From: Epiperipatus broadwayi
Taxonomy: Eukaryota > Onychophora > Udeonychophora > Euonychophora > Peripatidae
NCBI GenBank assembly: GCA_028023455.1
Contig: JAQFVV010000013.1
Location: 1,116,001 to 1,180,000 of the forward strand
DNA: 64,000 nt
Reading direction: 5' to 3'
In this document: positions 48,439 to 59,435 of the stretch, in pieces
How positions within the stretch are numbered: position 1 is the stretch's first letter
Layout: each line of letters starts with the position of its first letter
The notes under the pieces: generated by a model
Told to the model about the DNA's origin: nothing
The model's input: only the letters and a program-made list of their open reading frames with translations
Databases searched by the model: none
Translations under genes and position numbers: made by a program

Positions 48439-48639
48439 TCATAAGTTGATAACTGTCCAAGCTGAAAGTTTCTTAAGGATTTTTTTTTTCATTGGCTGAT
48501 AAAAAAAACATGAGTTTTTTTTAACATTAATCAATAAACTGAGATTTTCATAAGTTGCATTTAAAGTATCGTGAACTTTACATAAATCATTTTTTGAAAT
48601 GATAAAAATAGCACAATCATCAGCATATTTTAAATCCAA
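48439..48639 (-). pseudogene. Reverse transcriptase palm fragment with YADD
   Basis: DLKYADDCAIFII keeps the YADD catalytic motif, followed by a LNATYENLSLLINVKK segment that corresponds to the family's (G/S)L.IN..KT region. Both aspartates are present, but upstream and downstream frames are broken. Confidence 0.85.
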
Positions 48640-48959
48640 GATGTTCCTATTTGTGCTTTTAGCTGATTCAAATTTAAAATTCCACTATCAAATCTGTGCT
48701 ATATCTTGATTCCTGTCTGATTATGCCATTTATAAACAATTCCAAAGACCATTGTCATAAAAAAATGAAAACAAAGTTGGAGCAAATACATTCAAATGAC
48801 ACACATTTTCCACCTATACTAATAACACTTGCTCTCATTCCATTATGTAGAAGCTGCATAATACAAATAAAGTTTGGTGGACAACCAACTAATTTCAAAC
48901 AATGCTATAGAACTATTCTATTAATTGAATCAAATACCTTGACCAAATCAATAAAAGCA

Positions 48960-49462
48960 ATATTTAAATCATTTTCTTATTTCTGATACTTTTCTTACAT
49001 TTGTCTGACAACAAAAATTATAGCTATAGTGCTTCTTGATTCTCTAAAATCACATTAAGTCTCTAATAACCATTCATCTATAACTGGACACAACATAGTC
49101 AACCAAATTCTTGAAATTCCTTTATTTGTAATGGATAATAATAATAATAATAATAATATTCCACAACAATTATTGCAATCTTATCTATTCTCTTTGTTTT
49201 TAAAAATTGAAACAATACAAATAATTTTTGATGGACAACAACTAATTTCAAACAATATCATAGACATGTTATATTTGTTCATGACACTTTTCTTGCATTT
49301 GGTTGGCAGCAAAAATTACATCTTAATCACCATTCATTTATAATTGGAAGCAATCTATTCAACAAAATTTTTAAAACTACTTTTGCTATAGTGGATAATA
49401 ATGATATTTTATGATATTCGCCACAATCTTTGTTATTCCCTTTGTTTTTAAAAATTGGAACA
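48960..49462. repeat. Partial tandem duplication inside L3
   Basis: CTTTTCTTACATTTGTCTGACAAC at 48,988 onward (ACAAAAATTA, CCATTCATCTATAACTGG, TAATGGATAATAATAAT, TTTGTTTTTAAAAATTG) is repeated in the same order from about 49,288 to 49,460. The offset is about 300 bp. The first copy has an expanded AAT run at 49,135-49,157. Confidence 0.7.
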
Positions 49463-49463
49463 A

Positions 49464-49703
49464 TTAATGTATCCTTAAGATTAAATGACACAACTTCATA
49501 GTTCCAGATATTCTAAAAACATCCAATATTTTTAAAGCTAGCATATCACTACCAAATGATAAAATTTCTCCACATATTTCATCAGGATGTGCAGCCTTTC
49601 CATTTTTAAGATTACAAAGAACTGCTTTGATTTCATTAATCTGGATATCTTTATTCAAATTTAAATGAGTAGATAAAATGAATATATCTTTAAAAGTCAT
49701 CAT
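49464..49703 (-). pseudogene. Reverse transcriptase pre-palm fragment
   Basis: INEIKAVLCNLKNGKAAHPD followed by EICGEILSFGSDML corresponds to the ..I..LK.GKA.G.D.I..E.L..G.. block of non-LTR reverse transcriptases. Confidence 0.8.
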
Positions 49704-50560
49704 ATCAATTCTTGTATCCTTATTTTAAAAAAGATCAAATATTCTTTCCATCTATTTAAAATATCATTATCATCACATAAGAGATGACTATTGTTGGATT
49801 TAATAGAATTATGATACGGTTTCTCAGGTCCATATGCTACGTTTAGCACATGAAAAAAGATCTAGAATGACTATGAGCAACAACTGTATCTTCTCTGCAG
49901 TTTTAATCCACCAACTATTTTTTAAGTCTTCCTACCAGTCATTGAAGTTCCTTCTTTAGATCTTTATGTTTATTATTCCACATTTAATCCATTATTTTGC
50001 CAAACAGAAAATGCAATATATTATTTTAATCAAATCACTAAAAATATAATCAATCTCAGAATAGCAGTCATGGTTTTTTTAGTGAAACCAAGAATATATT
50101 TACTTGTATCTATAACATACTCCTTAAGTGAATTCCATGCTTCAGTAATATGACAGTTCTGAAAGTTCAAATTAACAATTTTAACTATTAATAGCTTTTG
50201 AAATTTTTTAATTATAGTAGATTCTTCTAAAGAATAAGGATCAATTTTTTTGATAATATGTTTGGAATAATATTTATTTATTAGTGCAACTATTATTTTA
50301 ATCTTATAGTGTACTAATCTATGATCTGTCCAACAGTCTAAGCTTGCAAGTGCTCATGTAATGTGAATTTCTCTTGCTTTCTAACTCCTAGCAATAATAT
50401 AATCTATTAAATCCCTTTTTTTTTCATCTAAATGCATCCATGTTTCTTTGTAGCAGTTTTTTTTTTTTTGCCTAAATAAAGTGTGATATTCAATCCATTT
50501 GTTGTACAATGAAGAATAAATAAATCAGCACACTAAATATTGTGTTTGCAATGGAATGCC

Positions 50561-50779
50561 CTAAATTGTTTAATCCAGCAATAGAGTGGCAGGCTCAAGA
50601 ATTGAAGACTTATGGATCATAATTCAATCTGTCATTTCTGATGTTTAAATATTCCATAACATCTCACGATCTCCCAAGCAACAAACTATTCAATTATTTT
50701 TTACCTTTGCTATCATGGAATACTTCAAGTGCAAAATATATTCTTTATAGAAAGTTTTTTTTCACCCATTAAAAAGTAA
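50561..50779. other. Spacer between L3 and the pyrimidine-rich minisatellite
   Basis: CATCTCACGATCTCCCAAGC and nearby sequence show no recognised feature. Confidence 0.4.
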
Positions 50780-51180
50780 CCTTGAGATCAGTAACTTTTC
50801 TAGTAGTTTCAGTGTCTTTCCAATTAATTTTTATGATTTCTCTACTAATCTTATTATTTTTTACAAGTCTTAGTGCCTGTCCTACTATTTTCAATGTCTC
50901 TCCCACCAATCTCTGAGTCTAGATCCTTTCTACTAATTTCAGTGAATCTTAATATCTTCCTGAGTAATATTTTATCTTTTCTACTAATTATAGTATTTTT
51001 TCTCACAAGATTCACTTTCTTCCCTATTTGTCATGCCTTTTTTTCTAATATGATTATACTCTACTCACTAGTCTCATTGACTCCTTTACTATCCTCAGTG
51101 CTTTCTCCACTAATTTTCCATCAGTCTCAATGCTTTTTCTACAAATCTCATTGCCTTCCAGGTTGCATCATATTATGAAC
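50780..51180 (+). repeat. Pyrimidine-rich degenerate minisatellite
   Basis: Units of roughly 20-35 bp built on TTTCTACTAATCTCAGTGCC recur about 12 times with heavy drift (for example near 50,800, 50,930, 51,060 and 51,110). A 101-codon plus-strand open stretch (50,873-51,178) is just its translation, rich in S, L, F and I. Confidence 0.65.
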
Positions 51181-53466
51181 ATAATTTTATTGTTTTATAA
51201 TCAGTGCATTGTCACATGTTTAGTCAACTCAGACTAAACAGAACTTTACCATCCAGCTAAATAAATATTCTTTTTCTATCTCTACTGGATGACTCTCTAT
51301 GTTAAATGTGGGTTTGTTTGTCATATTGAACTCTAAATCATAAACATGATAATAATCACTAAATTAATAATCCAATTAAATTATTGTGGACATATTAAAA
51401 ATGAAATTTTTTATAAAACAAGATTGTAATTTTATGATTAGATACCTTTCATTCTTCTAAGAATACTAATCTTTTTAAAATCTGTGATTTTATGTTTCTA
51501 ACTAACTAAAAACATATTAAATGTGATTAGTTACTCTTACTTTAAAACATTCTGCAAATTGTATTATATTTTTATGGAAGGAGATCTAATAATTTAATCA
51601 TTGTTATTCAGATAATTAATCTCTCTATGTAATAATTTGTACAGATTTCCCAATTTAACTTTCTATTAGTAGGTTTTAAAAATATGAAATTTAAAATAAA
51701 GCATGTTCTTAGCCATTGTTATGGGGGCTTTAATCAGATGTAGAAATTTTATAATAAATATTAAAAAAGGTTGAAAAACAACAAATATTATTTAATACAA
51801 AGAAGCTTATTTCAGTAATATTTTATTGTGCTTCTAAGTGTTCTAGTGTTATAAATGTTTAGAGACCATAACATTTGGTAGAAGAAACTTTTTGGCTTTA
51901 ATAATATATTTGGATTAAATTTTTCATTTACATTCAAAATAACAATATAACAGATTCTATTTCTTTTCATGTTGTGATAAAATTTTGATACAAAGGGAAA
52001 TATTTCATTCAAGTAGAGAACCAAGCCTGATCTATGATTAGTTTACGATTGCCAAAAATGTTCCTATCTTTTTATTCATTGATTACTTGAATTTATATTT
52101 GATGAGCCTGGTATAAAAGAATTAGAATGGATTATTATTCCTAATAGAAATATTGAAAGTGAGTTGCAAGAGTCATAGGATTTTTTGTTTGGTAAATACA
52201 GATCTTTGCCAAAGGGTCAAAGATTCTTACAGTACCCATATAACTGAGGACATTAAAATATATAGCTAATTGTTGCATGTCAGATTTATGTATCTATTCA
52301 AGAAAATTAGCCTGTGTTCAGGATCTTAAAGTATTTGAATTTCGGATCATTAGCAAGGATAGTAAAACAGAGCTGAAAATGCTGCTTGATGTGTGGCACA
52401 CTAATACTCTCCATTAATGAAGTCCAATGGTCAGAAATTATTCTGGTATTTGGATGTGGCACTATCATCTAAACTACATTAATCACTCAAACTTACAGTA
52501 GATGGCACTGAAGCAGAATAAATCAAATGGTTTGCTACTCCTAATACAGATATTGAAATAAATTGGACAATCGTGTTATAAAATAACCTAGCAAATCCAG
52601 TTTGAGAAGTACACATGAATTATGGATAATATAATAATATTTTTATAATGCAGTGGATTGAATACTAATTTGCCCTTTTTTTAATTTTGGCATTCAGATA
52701 GATTTTTTATAATTAAGAATAAATTAAAACATTTTAGTAATGAAAAAATAATATGAAAGGTCTTTTCAAAAAATTAAATAAAAAATGTATGTTTTATTTT
52801 ATAATTGAATTAAATATTTTTTCTAGTTTGATGATTTAAAATAAGATTTTATATATACGATATTAAAATGTCTTACATAAATTTTAAATTATTTGTATGA
52901 TAATTAAAAACTATATATGAGTGATATTTATATTGGAGGGGGTATGGGTATAAAAAGTAATTGCTAAAAGATATGCTCCACGTCATTTAATGCAATGATG
53001 AATTTGAGAATTAAATTTTCCTGTTTTGAAGCTGATCACAACTATTTAAGTCATCATTAAATGTATTGAATGACTAAACCATAACATTATTTTTACTAAC
53101 ATGTATTATGAAACAACTATGATTAAATATATTTATCTTAACATTTAAACTTATTAAGGACCTTTTGATGTTAAAGTAGTACTACCATGCTTATGTTCTG
53201 GTATTTGAATATGAATCAAATGAATTTACTTTAAAGATACTTAAGAGTTTTTCCACATAATTTTCCCACAATCAAGCCATCTAATATTCCAACACTGGAC
53301 AGTAAATGAACCATCTAATAATTGGCAAGTGTGATGAGTATTACTTTCTCCACTATTCTTCTATGAAAACTTTTTGGGGATGCCTATAATAAATAAAAGT
53401 TGTTTTATATTTATTAATATTCATATATATTGTTACTAATTTTCGTCTTTTCTGAGCTAATGTAAT
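51181..53466. other. Unassigned A+T-rich stretch with one dispersed repeat
   Basis: Bases 52,118-52,180 and 52,513-52,575 are related (ATTCCTAATAGAAATATTGAAA and ACTCCTAATACAGATATTGA cores). CTTACAGTAGATGGCACTG at 52,493 recurs in altered form at 54,606. No gene was recognised. Confidence 0.45.
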
Positions 53467-53674
53467 ACTTGGTTGTTAAAGAACATACAGAAAAGATATT
53501 TTTTTAATATTCAGTTTTATTACTGCCTAGCATGCTTCCAGTATATTTACTATATCATATTCATGGCATATAATGGCATATGATATAATAAATATATTGA
53601 AAGTATGCTAGGCAGTAATAAAGATGAATATTAAAAAAAATACCTTTTCTGTATGTTCATTAACAACCAAGTTT
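53467..53674. repeat. Foldback hairpin, about 95-bp arms
   Basis: ACTTGGTTGTTAAAGAACAT to about 53,561 is mirrored by 53,580-53,674 (ATGTTCATTAACAACCAAGT). The arms include TACTGCCTAGCATGCTT and its complement. An AT microsatellite abuts the right arm. Confidence 0.85.
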
Positions 53675-54227
53675 TGATATATATATATATATTGTTGTCA
53701 TTGATGTTAGTATGCTAAAATGGTTATATAAGTTATAATCTATATGTGACAAGTGTTTTATTTTTCTATATGCTTCATAGATAGTATATAGATTTATCTC
53801 CATTATATTTGTTTTTAATAATATCACACAAATTTGTTTTCATTATTCATGATCTTTCCATGATTTATTAACTCTATAAAATGTATAATGAATTAGGCAT
53901 TCTAAGGAAATACAATATATGGCTTCAAATAGAATGCTAAAAGTATTTTAATTAGGCAAAATTTTGAAGTATTTTAAAAATCAAAAAAATCATTGTAAAA
54001 GAAGTTTTAAAAAATAGTAAATAAATGCATTTAAAAACCAGGAAGTGATGCATGTCGATGCATGGGTGATAAATTAATTTGTATAGTCAGCAAAATATTC
54101 ATCTTTAACGTTTATGTTTGTTTTTCTGGAGTTTGAATAGCCACCCTTATTTATAAGTATATGCTAATGATGATGATATAAAGAAAGCATCAACAATTGA
54201 AGAATTATATTAGATTGGTGTAAATTT

Positions 54228-54445
54228 TAAGTAGATAGATAGAGTATAGATAAATAAAGAATGTATATAGACATATAGATAGCTAGAAATGGGTAAGTGG
54301 GTGGTAAATTAGGCAGGTATATAGGTTGGTTGGTCAATAAATGAATAGATTAGTGGATGGATAGATGGCTGTATAGATAGGTAGGCAGGCAGGAATATTA
54401 GTCAGATATATATAGATACACAAATAGATAATCATTTTTAGTGTC
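54228..54445 (+). repeat. Degenerate GATA/GGTA tetranucleotide tract
   Basis: TAGATAGATAGAG, GTATAGATAAATAAAG, GGATGGATAGATGG and GGTAGGCAGGCAGG runs follow one another, showing an old interrupted tetranucleotide array. Confidence 0.75.
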
Positions 54446-55144
54446 AAAAAAAACTATTCAGTAAAAATTATGAATATATATATTACAAATAAAATGTCAG
54501 TTAATTAAAAACCATTGTAATAACAATAAAAACAATAAATATAATAGTTAATTACCATTATATTTTTTTTCATTGTTATATATATATATGTAATTATTGC
54601 TCAAGCTTACAATAGATGTCACTATAATAGAGAAAAGAAAAGTGATATTAATATTTAAGAAAAATGATAAAATTATTCAGATTTACAAATTATCATTTAT
54701 ATAATTAGTATTTAAGAAAAGTGATAAAAGTATATTTATATAAGTTAATTACTAAGATCACTGGCAACCAACTATAAGTCAACCAAACCACAAAGTGGAT
54801 TTAAAAGCTGTTATGCTACAGTAAACTGCATCCAATTATTATTTATAGCAGTATGAGTCTTCACTTTGCATTATATTTATGGATTATGAAAATACATTTG
54901 ATTATATAAATATTTATCTATATTATTTTTATAAATCTTATACATTTTTTTCTAATGACTTTTAATTATTTATCTTTTATGGAATGATTGGTTAGCAATC
55001 TTTTTGATAGAAATAGAAAAAGAAGGTAAATAAAAGCAAATCTGATATCATTAAAGCTTGAAACACTCTTTCATAGACTCAGTTTACTATTAAATTTAAA
55101 GAAATATTTGTTAAAATACACAAAGTATATAAGAACATATGATA

Positions 55145-55320
55145 ATGTGTCATCTCTTCAATAAACATCACATGATCACTCACTGATGAAGTCCACAAGT
55201 CAGAAACTAGTCTGGGAATATTAGATGGGGATTTTATGCACAAGCCTTCTGACATCCATTGATTACTCTGGCTTGCACTGAGTGGCAATACTGTATGGAG
55301 AGTTTTGCCTGTTTGTTATC
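55145..55320 (+). mobile_element. Family B SINE, 5'-truncated copy
   Basis: Shares ACATCACATGATCA, the hammerhead, GATGGGGATTTTATGCACAA and GGAGAGTTTTGCCTGTTT with the 37.3-kb copy. The tRNA-like head is absent, as expected for an incompletely reverse-transcribed copy. Confidence 0.75.
55177..55219 (+). ncRNA. Hammerhead ribozyme motif, family B, copy at 55.2 kb
   Basis: CACTCA, CTGATGA (55,183-55,189), AGTCCACAAGTCA as a weak stem II, GAAA (55,203-55,206), ACTAGT as a self-complementary stem III, C at 55,212, TGGG. All invariant core bases are present. Stem I keeps 4 pairs. Stem II has lost a pair and is the weak point. Confidence 0.6.
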
Positions 55321-56625
55321 TCTTCAAAACAGTATGTGGTAATTTTAAAAATAAATAGTTTTTGAGTTAAACTGAAAACCAAAAACAGATTAGTAAATGC
55401 AGATTCAAAGTAAGACATTTTGCAATGGATGTAGTTGTTTCTACACCTCATGTTCCAAAGCTGTCCTCTGGAGAATGATATATGAGTTATCCGATGGAAG
55501 CAATAAGGTGTAAATAATGTTTTTCAATAAAGTGAAAATACAATTGATCAAATTATTAATCTATACAAAAATATAATGGATAAAGTCTAGAATTAAACTT
55601 GAATGAGTACTTTCAATATAAATAACTTGAATCTAAGATTTGGACATTTTAATAAATAATAGGTACATAGATATTAGGTCACACAATAGAAATGAGATAT
55701 GCATTAGTTAGAAATAAGCAAGGATTAAAATGTATTATATAACTAGATTTAATTGAACCAATTAAAAAAATGAAATAGATTTGTTTTAGACATGTTGTTA
55801 GAGGAGAGGGCAATAAATAGTCAACTGTATTCTTCAATTAGATTCCAAAAGATTGTAAAACACCTAAAAAGATAGCTGAATGAATCATATATTGAATACA
55901 ACTTAATAATTTGGAAAACCCTCAATGAAATAACAAAAGTTTAAAACAATAATATCAGGTAAGAAGTCTTAAACTTAAAATTAGCTTTAAAATTCAAACT
56001 AAATTATTAATTTTTAATAACTTACATGTGTTATATTTTCTTAACAGTACAGTTTATTAATAAATAAGTATTTTATTTTAAATTTTTATTTTATTAAAAG
56101 AAAGCATTATATATAATTTAAGAACTAATTTAGCATTCGAAATTGTGAAAAAAAATTGCATAAATTATGCAGAATTGAATTTAACAATCAATCCTGAAAC
56201 TTAAAACTTGTTAAAATTTAAATAAAATAATGGTATGACAAGAGTGTTTATTATTTCATATTTGTTAATTATAATATATTTTATTACAATTTCATTTCAT
56301 TTTATTGATTAAATTATTTATTTTGCAACAGATGTAAAGTATCACATTTAAGTCAACTTTTGTAATTAAATGTCATATATATATATATCAGAAATTTTAT
56401 TTCTTAGTTGTAAAATAAAATGTTTATATTATTGTAAAAGTTAAACACTCTTTAAGGTTTTAAAAATATTAGCCGTATATTTTTCTCCACAATAATTGTT
56501 TCATTGCTTACAACATCATTTCTTAATTGGTGTGTTAATTGGTGTGTTATTGATTTCTGTATTTAAACTTGTTTAAAATTAATTTATATATATTATTACA
56601 AATTTAATCTTGAGCATTTAGTTTA
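55321..56625. other. Unassigned A+T-rich stretch
   Basis: No gene or repeat family was recognised. A short AT run lies at 56,376-56,388. Confidence 0.5.
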
Positions 56626-56725
56626 TATTATCATAAGGAATTATACATTTTTAGATATATTTTAAGCTTACGTTCTCCAGACATTCTTGGAACATATGAA
56701 TAATGATATGAAAAGAATAAATATC

Positions 56726-56768
56726 TTCCAAGATGTATTTCATGTTGATCAGCGATCCTCAATTGGTC
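56726..56768 (-). ncRNA. Hammerhead-like motif, family A, array unit 1
   Basis: Minus strand: CCAA, TTGAGGA (C3 to T; N7 G), TCGCTGATCAACAT as stem II, GAAA, TACATC, TTGG. Stem I is complete. The C3 change alone is expected to inactivate it. Confidence 0.55.
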
Positions 56769-56798
56769 CTGGTCACAATTTTTTACACATGTCTTGTC

Positions 56799-56842
56799 TT
56801 CCAAGATGTATTTCATGTTGAATCAGCAATCCTCAATTGGTT
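56799..56842 (-). ncRNA. Hammerhead-like motif, family A, array unit 2
   Basis: Minus strand: CCAA, TTGAGGA, TTGCTGATTCAACAT, GAAA, TACATC, TTGG. It has the same C3 change as units 1 and 3, so the array amplified after the change. Confidence 0.55.
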
Positions 56843-56872
56843 CTGGTCACAATTTTTTACACATGTCTTGTC

Positions 56873-56916
56873 TTCCAAGATGTATTTCATGTTGAATCAG
56901 CAATCCTCAATTGGTT
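56873..56916 (-). ncRNA. Hammerhead-like motif, family A, array unit 3
   Basis: Identical to unit 2 through the core and stems; it diverges only beyond stem I, where TCTGGTCAC becomes TCCCGTCTC. Confidence 0.55.
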
Positions 56917-57739
56917 CCCGTCTCAATCTTTTATACATGTCTTTATCATTTGTTCAGTATTTGTTAATATACAAATAACCACAATTTTACTTATAGATCT
57001 CAAACTTTCCATATTCATACTTTTGACACCATCCACTTTAGATAGATATATTAATGATCATTAATAATTATTTATTGAGTTAGAGATTGTCATTTTATTC
57101 CTAGCTGAGATATAAATTCATTTAAAGTTTAATATGTCTGTAAATGTTATTAAACATTACTGATAAGGTATCAATAATCTGTTATTTTTCAGTTATATAT
57201 AAAATTCATATAATAAAAAAATGAAATTTGATTAATTATATGTGTTATGTGTAATAAAGAAAACATGTTAGTCTTTAACTGAGTTTAAAGCTTATATATG
57301 GGCCAAAAATAATGTAATAATCATTAATCCAATAAATGATTAGGAATAATCATTAATGTATTTATCTAGAATGGATAGTCTCAGCAGTGTTGATGCATGA
57401 AGTTTGACTCTTGTGGATGAAATTGTAATAATATTATTTCTGCAGATTGCAGCTCAGCATAAAACAGTTAGCACATTTTTAAAAATCTCTTTTATTAAGT
57501 ACTCTAAGAATCTTCTTAGAAGATATTATGACATATTTGGCATTTACTTAATAGTTATCATTGATTTTCTTATAATAATTATTTATGGGTTTTAAAGCAA
57601 GAAGTTAATATCTACTATGATGAGATTTTCTTTATACTGATTGTTAAATTTTATTTAGTTGTAGTTTTTTCATACTTTTATGTTTAATTTACAGATATAG
57701 CTATGTTGATGCTTATATGCATATACTCATAGAGGATTT

Positions 57740-58700
57740 AAATCTGGCACAGATGGAGCTATGGGGAAAAATAGGTGAAACATATATGAGGTCAGGAATA
57801 TACTGTTTCAGTATGATACACAGATTATTTAGAGTACTTAATTTTAAAAATTTGCCAAAATCAGATTGAATGATTTTGATATTTGCCTTGGAATGAGAAT
57901 TCTATATAATTGATCCATATTCCAAGATAGGGAGTACCAAGATATAAAAAGTTTTTGATTTTTGTAGATTTATTAAATGCTTTTCCAAGCTCCTATAACT
58001 TTTAGAGTTTTTTTTCACCATAAAATCAACATGATAATGGAAAGATCCATTATTGGAAAATATTATTTTTAGATCTCTTTGATGATCATTTGTTATGATT
58101 TTAAAGCCATAGAAAACTTTAAGATTTCAGATTTTCTAGAGGAAGAGACAATGGAGCATTTATCCATATTTATGTTTATATAATTATTTTTGCACCATTT
58201 CAAGAAATTATTTATATCTCTTTGATATAAAAAAGAGTCATTAGTAAAACAGATATACCTGAAAATTTTACAATCACATGTATAATCTAGAAAGTGTAAA
58301 AATTTAATATAATTTTTGAGGTTATCAATATATACATTAAATAATAATGTGCAAGAGCACTGTGTTGAGACCGTCCAGTGAAACAACAACATGGTGGTGA
58401 TAATTTATTGTTAAACTTCATTCAAGACTTTCTGTCTTTAAGGAAAGAATCAAATCAATTAATTAATTTTTTGGAAAAACCTAATCTGTGAACGTTTCTA
58501 AGAAGAATTTTATGATTAACTCTATCAAAAGCTTTTGACATATCAAATAAATAACATCCAACCTAGATTGATTCTCAGTTGAATTGGAAATTTGATCAAA
58601 AATATTTAGCAGATTTGTTTCAATGGTCCTATTAGGTAAAAAGCCATTGGCATCAAGGATAATCTTATTGTATAAGTATCTTTCAAATATTCAAATAACA
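57740..58700 (-). mobile_element. Jockey/CR1-like non-LTR reverse transcriptase fragment (L5)
   Basis: Minus-strand pieces in order: GFLPNR.IETNLLNIFDQI near 58,570-58,660, LDVIYL near 58,540 (relic of the LD.SKAFD box), LLFNVYIDNLKNYI at about 58,320-58,360, FLKWCKNNYININMDKCSIV near 58,150-58,215, then LPILEYGSII near 57,910. This is the standard palm-to-thumb order of Jockey/CR1-like enzymes. The catalytic YADD box reads CFTNDS, so it is dead. Confidence 0.85.
58093..58392 (-). pseudogene. Reverse transcriptase palm/thumb segment of L5
   Basis: A 99-codon open stretch with LLFNVYIDNLKNYIKF, a damaged (Y/F)ADD region (ICFTNDSFLYQ), DINNFLKWCKNN and MDKCSIVSSSRKSEI. It is the best preserved reading frame in L5. 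Confidence 0.85.
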
Positions 58701-58844
58701 TTGTGTAATAATAATATTTAAATACATGTATACTATCTATAATAAACTTAATGTAATTAGAAGGGACTTAAACTCAGACTTTCAAGATTCCTACAACTAT
58801 CCACTCTATCTTATATAACTGATACATGTGAAAAAATAAATCAT

Positions 58845-58891
58845 TTTCAATATATGCATTTCTTGCTGAATGAGCACTCATCAGTAGGTCC
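58845..58891 (-). ncRNA. Hammerhead-like motif, family A, copy A8 left
   Basis: Minus strand: CCTA-CTGATGA, stem II TGCT/AGCA, GAAA, ATGCATAT, A, TTGA. Core bases are intact; stem I is weakened by changes on both strands. Confidence 0.55.
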
Positions 58892-59273
58892 AGATCATCA
58901 TCACCTATATGTATATAAAATCAGTGCTCAGTTTATATTAAGATACCAAATCTTCAAAAATTTTAATGCACAAGCTTCAATCTTTTCCAATTCTTCAGCC
59001 ATCCATATCATTAAAAATCCAAGGATTGAATACTCAAAACCGTTGGTGATGCCAATATTACTGTCAGAGTGGCTTAAAGTCAATGTGTGAATGACAATAA
59101 TATTGGCATCAACAGTGGCTTTGAGCATTCCATCCTTGAATTTTTAATGATATGGATGGCAGAAGAATTGGAGAAGTGAAGAAGATTGAAGGTTGTCTAT
59201 TAAAAAGTTTGAACATTTCTATCTTAATATAAACTGAGCACTAATTGCATATAGGTGTGGGAGATGGTAATCT

Positions 59274-59321
59274 GGACTAACTGATGAGTCCTGGTTCAGC
59301 ATGAAATACTTATATTGGAGA
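59274..59321 (+). ncRNA. Hammerhead ribozyme motif, family A, copy A8 right
   Basis: CTAA (59,277-59,280) pairs with TTGG (59,315-59,318) through one G-U. CTGATGA is at 59,281-59,287. Stem II GTCCTG/CAGCAT has one mismatch around GTT. GAAA is at 59,303-59,306, then ATACTTAT and A59,314 as the cleavage base. All core bases are present, so this is one of the best activity candidates. Confidence 0.7.
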
Positions 59322-59435
59322 TCATTTATCTTTTTTACATGTATGTGGTCTTGCATCTTGGTTGTATAAGATGGATTGAATACATGTGGGGAGCTAGAAA
59401 GTCTGAGTTCAAGTCCTTTAGAATAATAATAATAT

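Larger units (their letters stand above)
47869..50560 (-). mobile_element. Non-LTR retrotransposon relic, third type (L3)
   Basis: Minus-strand pieces in order. Near 50,300-50,470, endonuclease C-terminal residues (ETWMHLDEKKRDLIDYI, then an RSxISTL-like end). At 49,464-49,703, a pre-palm segment. At 48,439-48,660, the palm with YADD. At 47,869-48,081, a C-terminal MAKNRIHSRATIRHGLEVF segment. The TWMHP...LIDYI...TDHR order belongs to a common invertebrate endonuclease-reverse transcriptase group. It is distinct from R1/R2 and heavily damaged. Confidence 0.8.
56725..56945 (-). repeat. Three tandem hammerhead-like units, 73-74 bp period
   Basis: CTTCCAAGATGTATTTCATG occurs at 56,725, 56,798 and 56,872. 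Each unit ends TTTTACACATGTCTTGT or a variant. Every unit contains one complete hammerhead-like segment on the minus strand. Confidence 0.85.
56630..57420. mobile_element. Family A related element with a ribozyme-like tandem array (A7)
   Basis: A triple array of short hammerhead-like units is followed by sequence shared with the 34-kb and 24-kb copies (TACATGTCTTTATCATTTG, ACACCATCCACTTTAGATAG). An inverted partner of that part is at about 57,290-57,410 (TTATCTAGAATGGATAGTC). Confidence 0.65.
58735..59435. mobile_element. Family A full-length inverted dimer (A8)
   Basis: Two units of about 330-345 bp lie head-to-head around 59,075: the left in minus orientation (AGACTTTCAAGATTCC ... CCATCCATATCATTAAAAAT), the right in plus orientation (ATTTTTAATGATATGGATGG ... 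GAAAGTCTGAGTTCAAG). It is the clearest full-length copy. Each unit has a hammerhead core and a B-box-like end. Confidence 0.85.

Noticed and set aside
50873-51178. 101-codon plus-strand open stretch as a membrane protein gene
   Set aside because: It is a translation of the pyrimidine-rich minisatellite; hydrophobicity follows from TTT/CTN codons.
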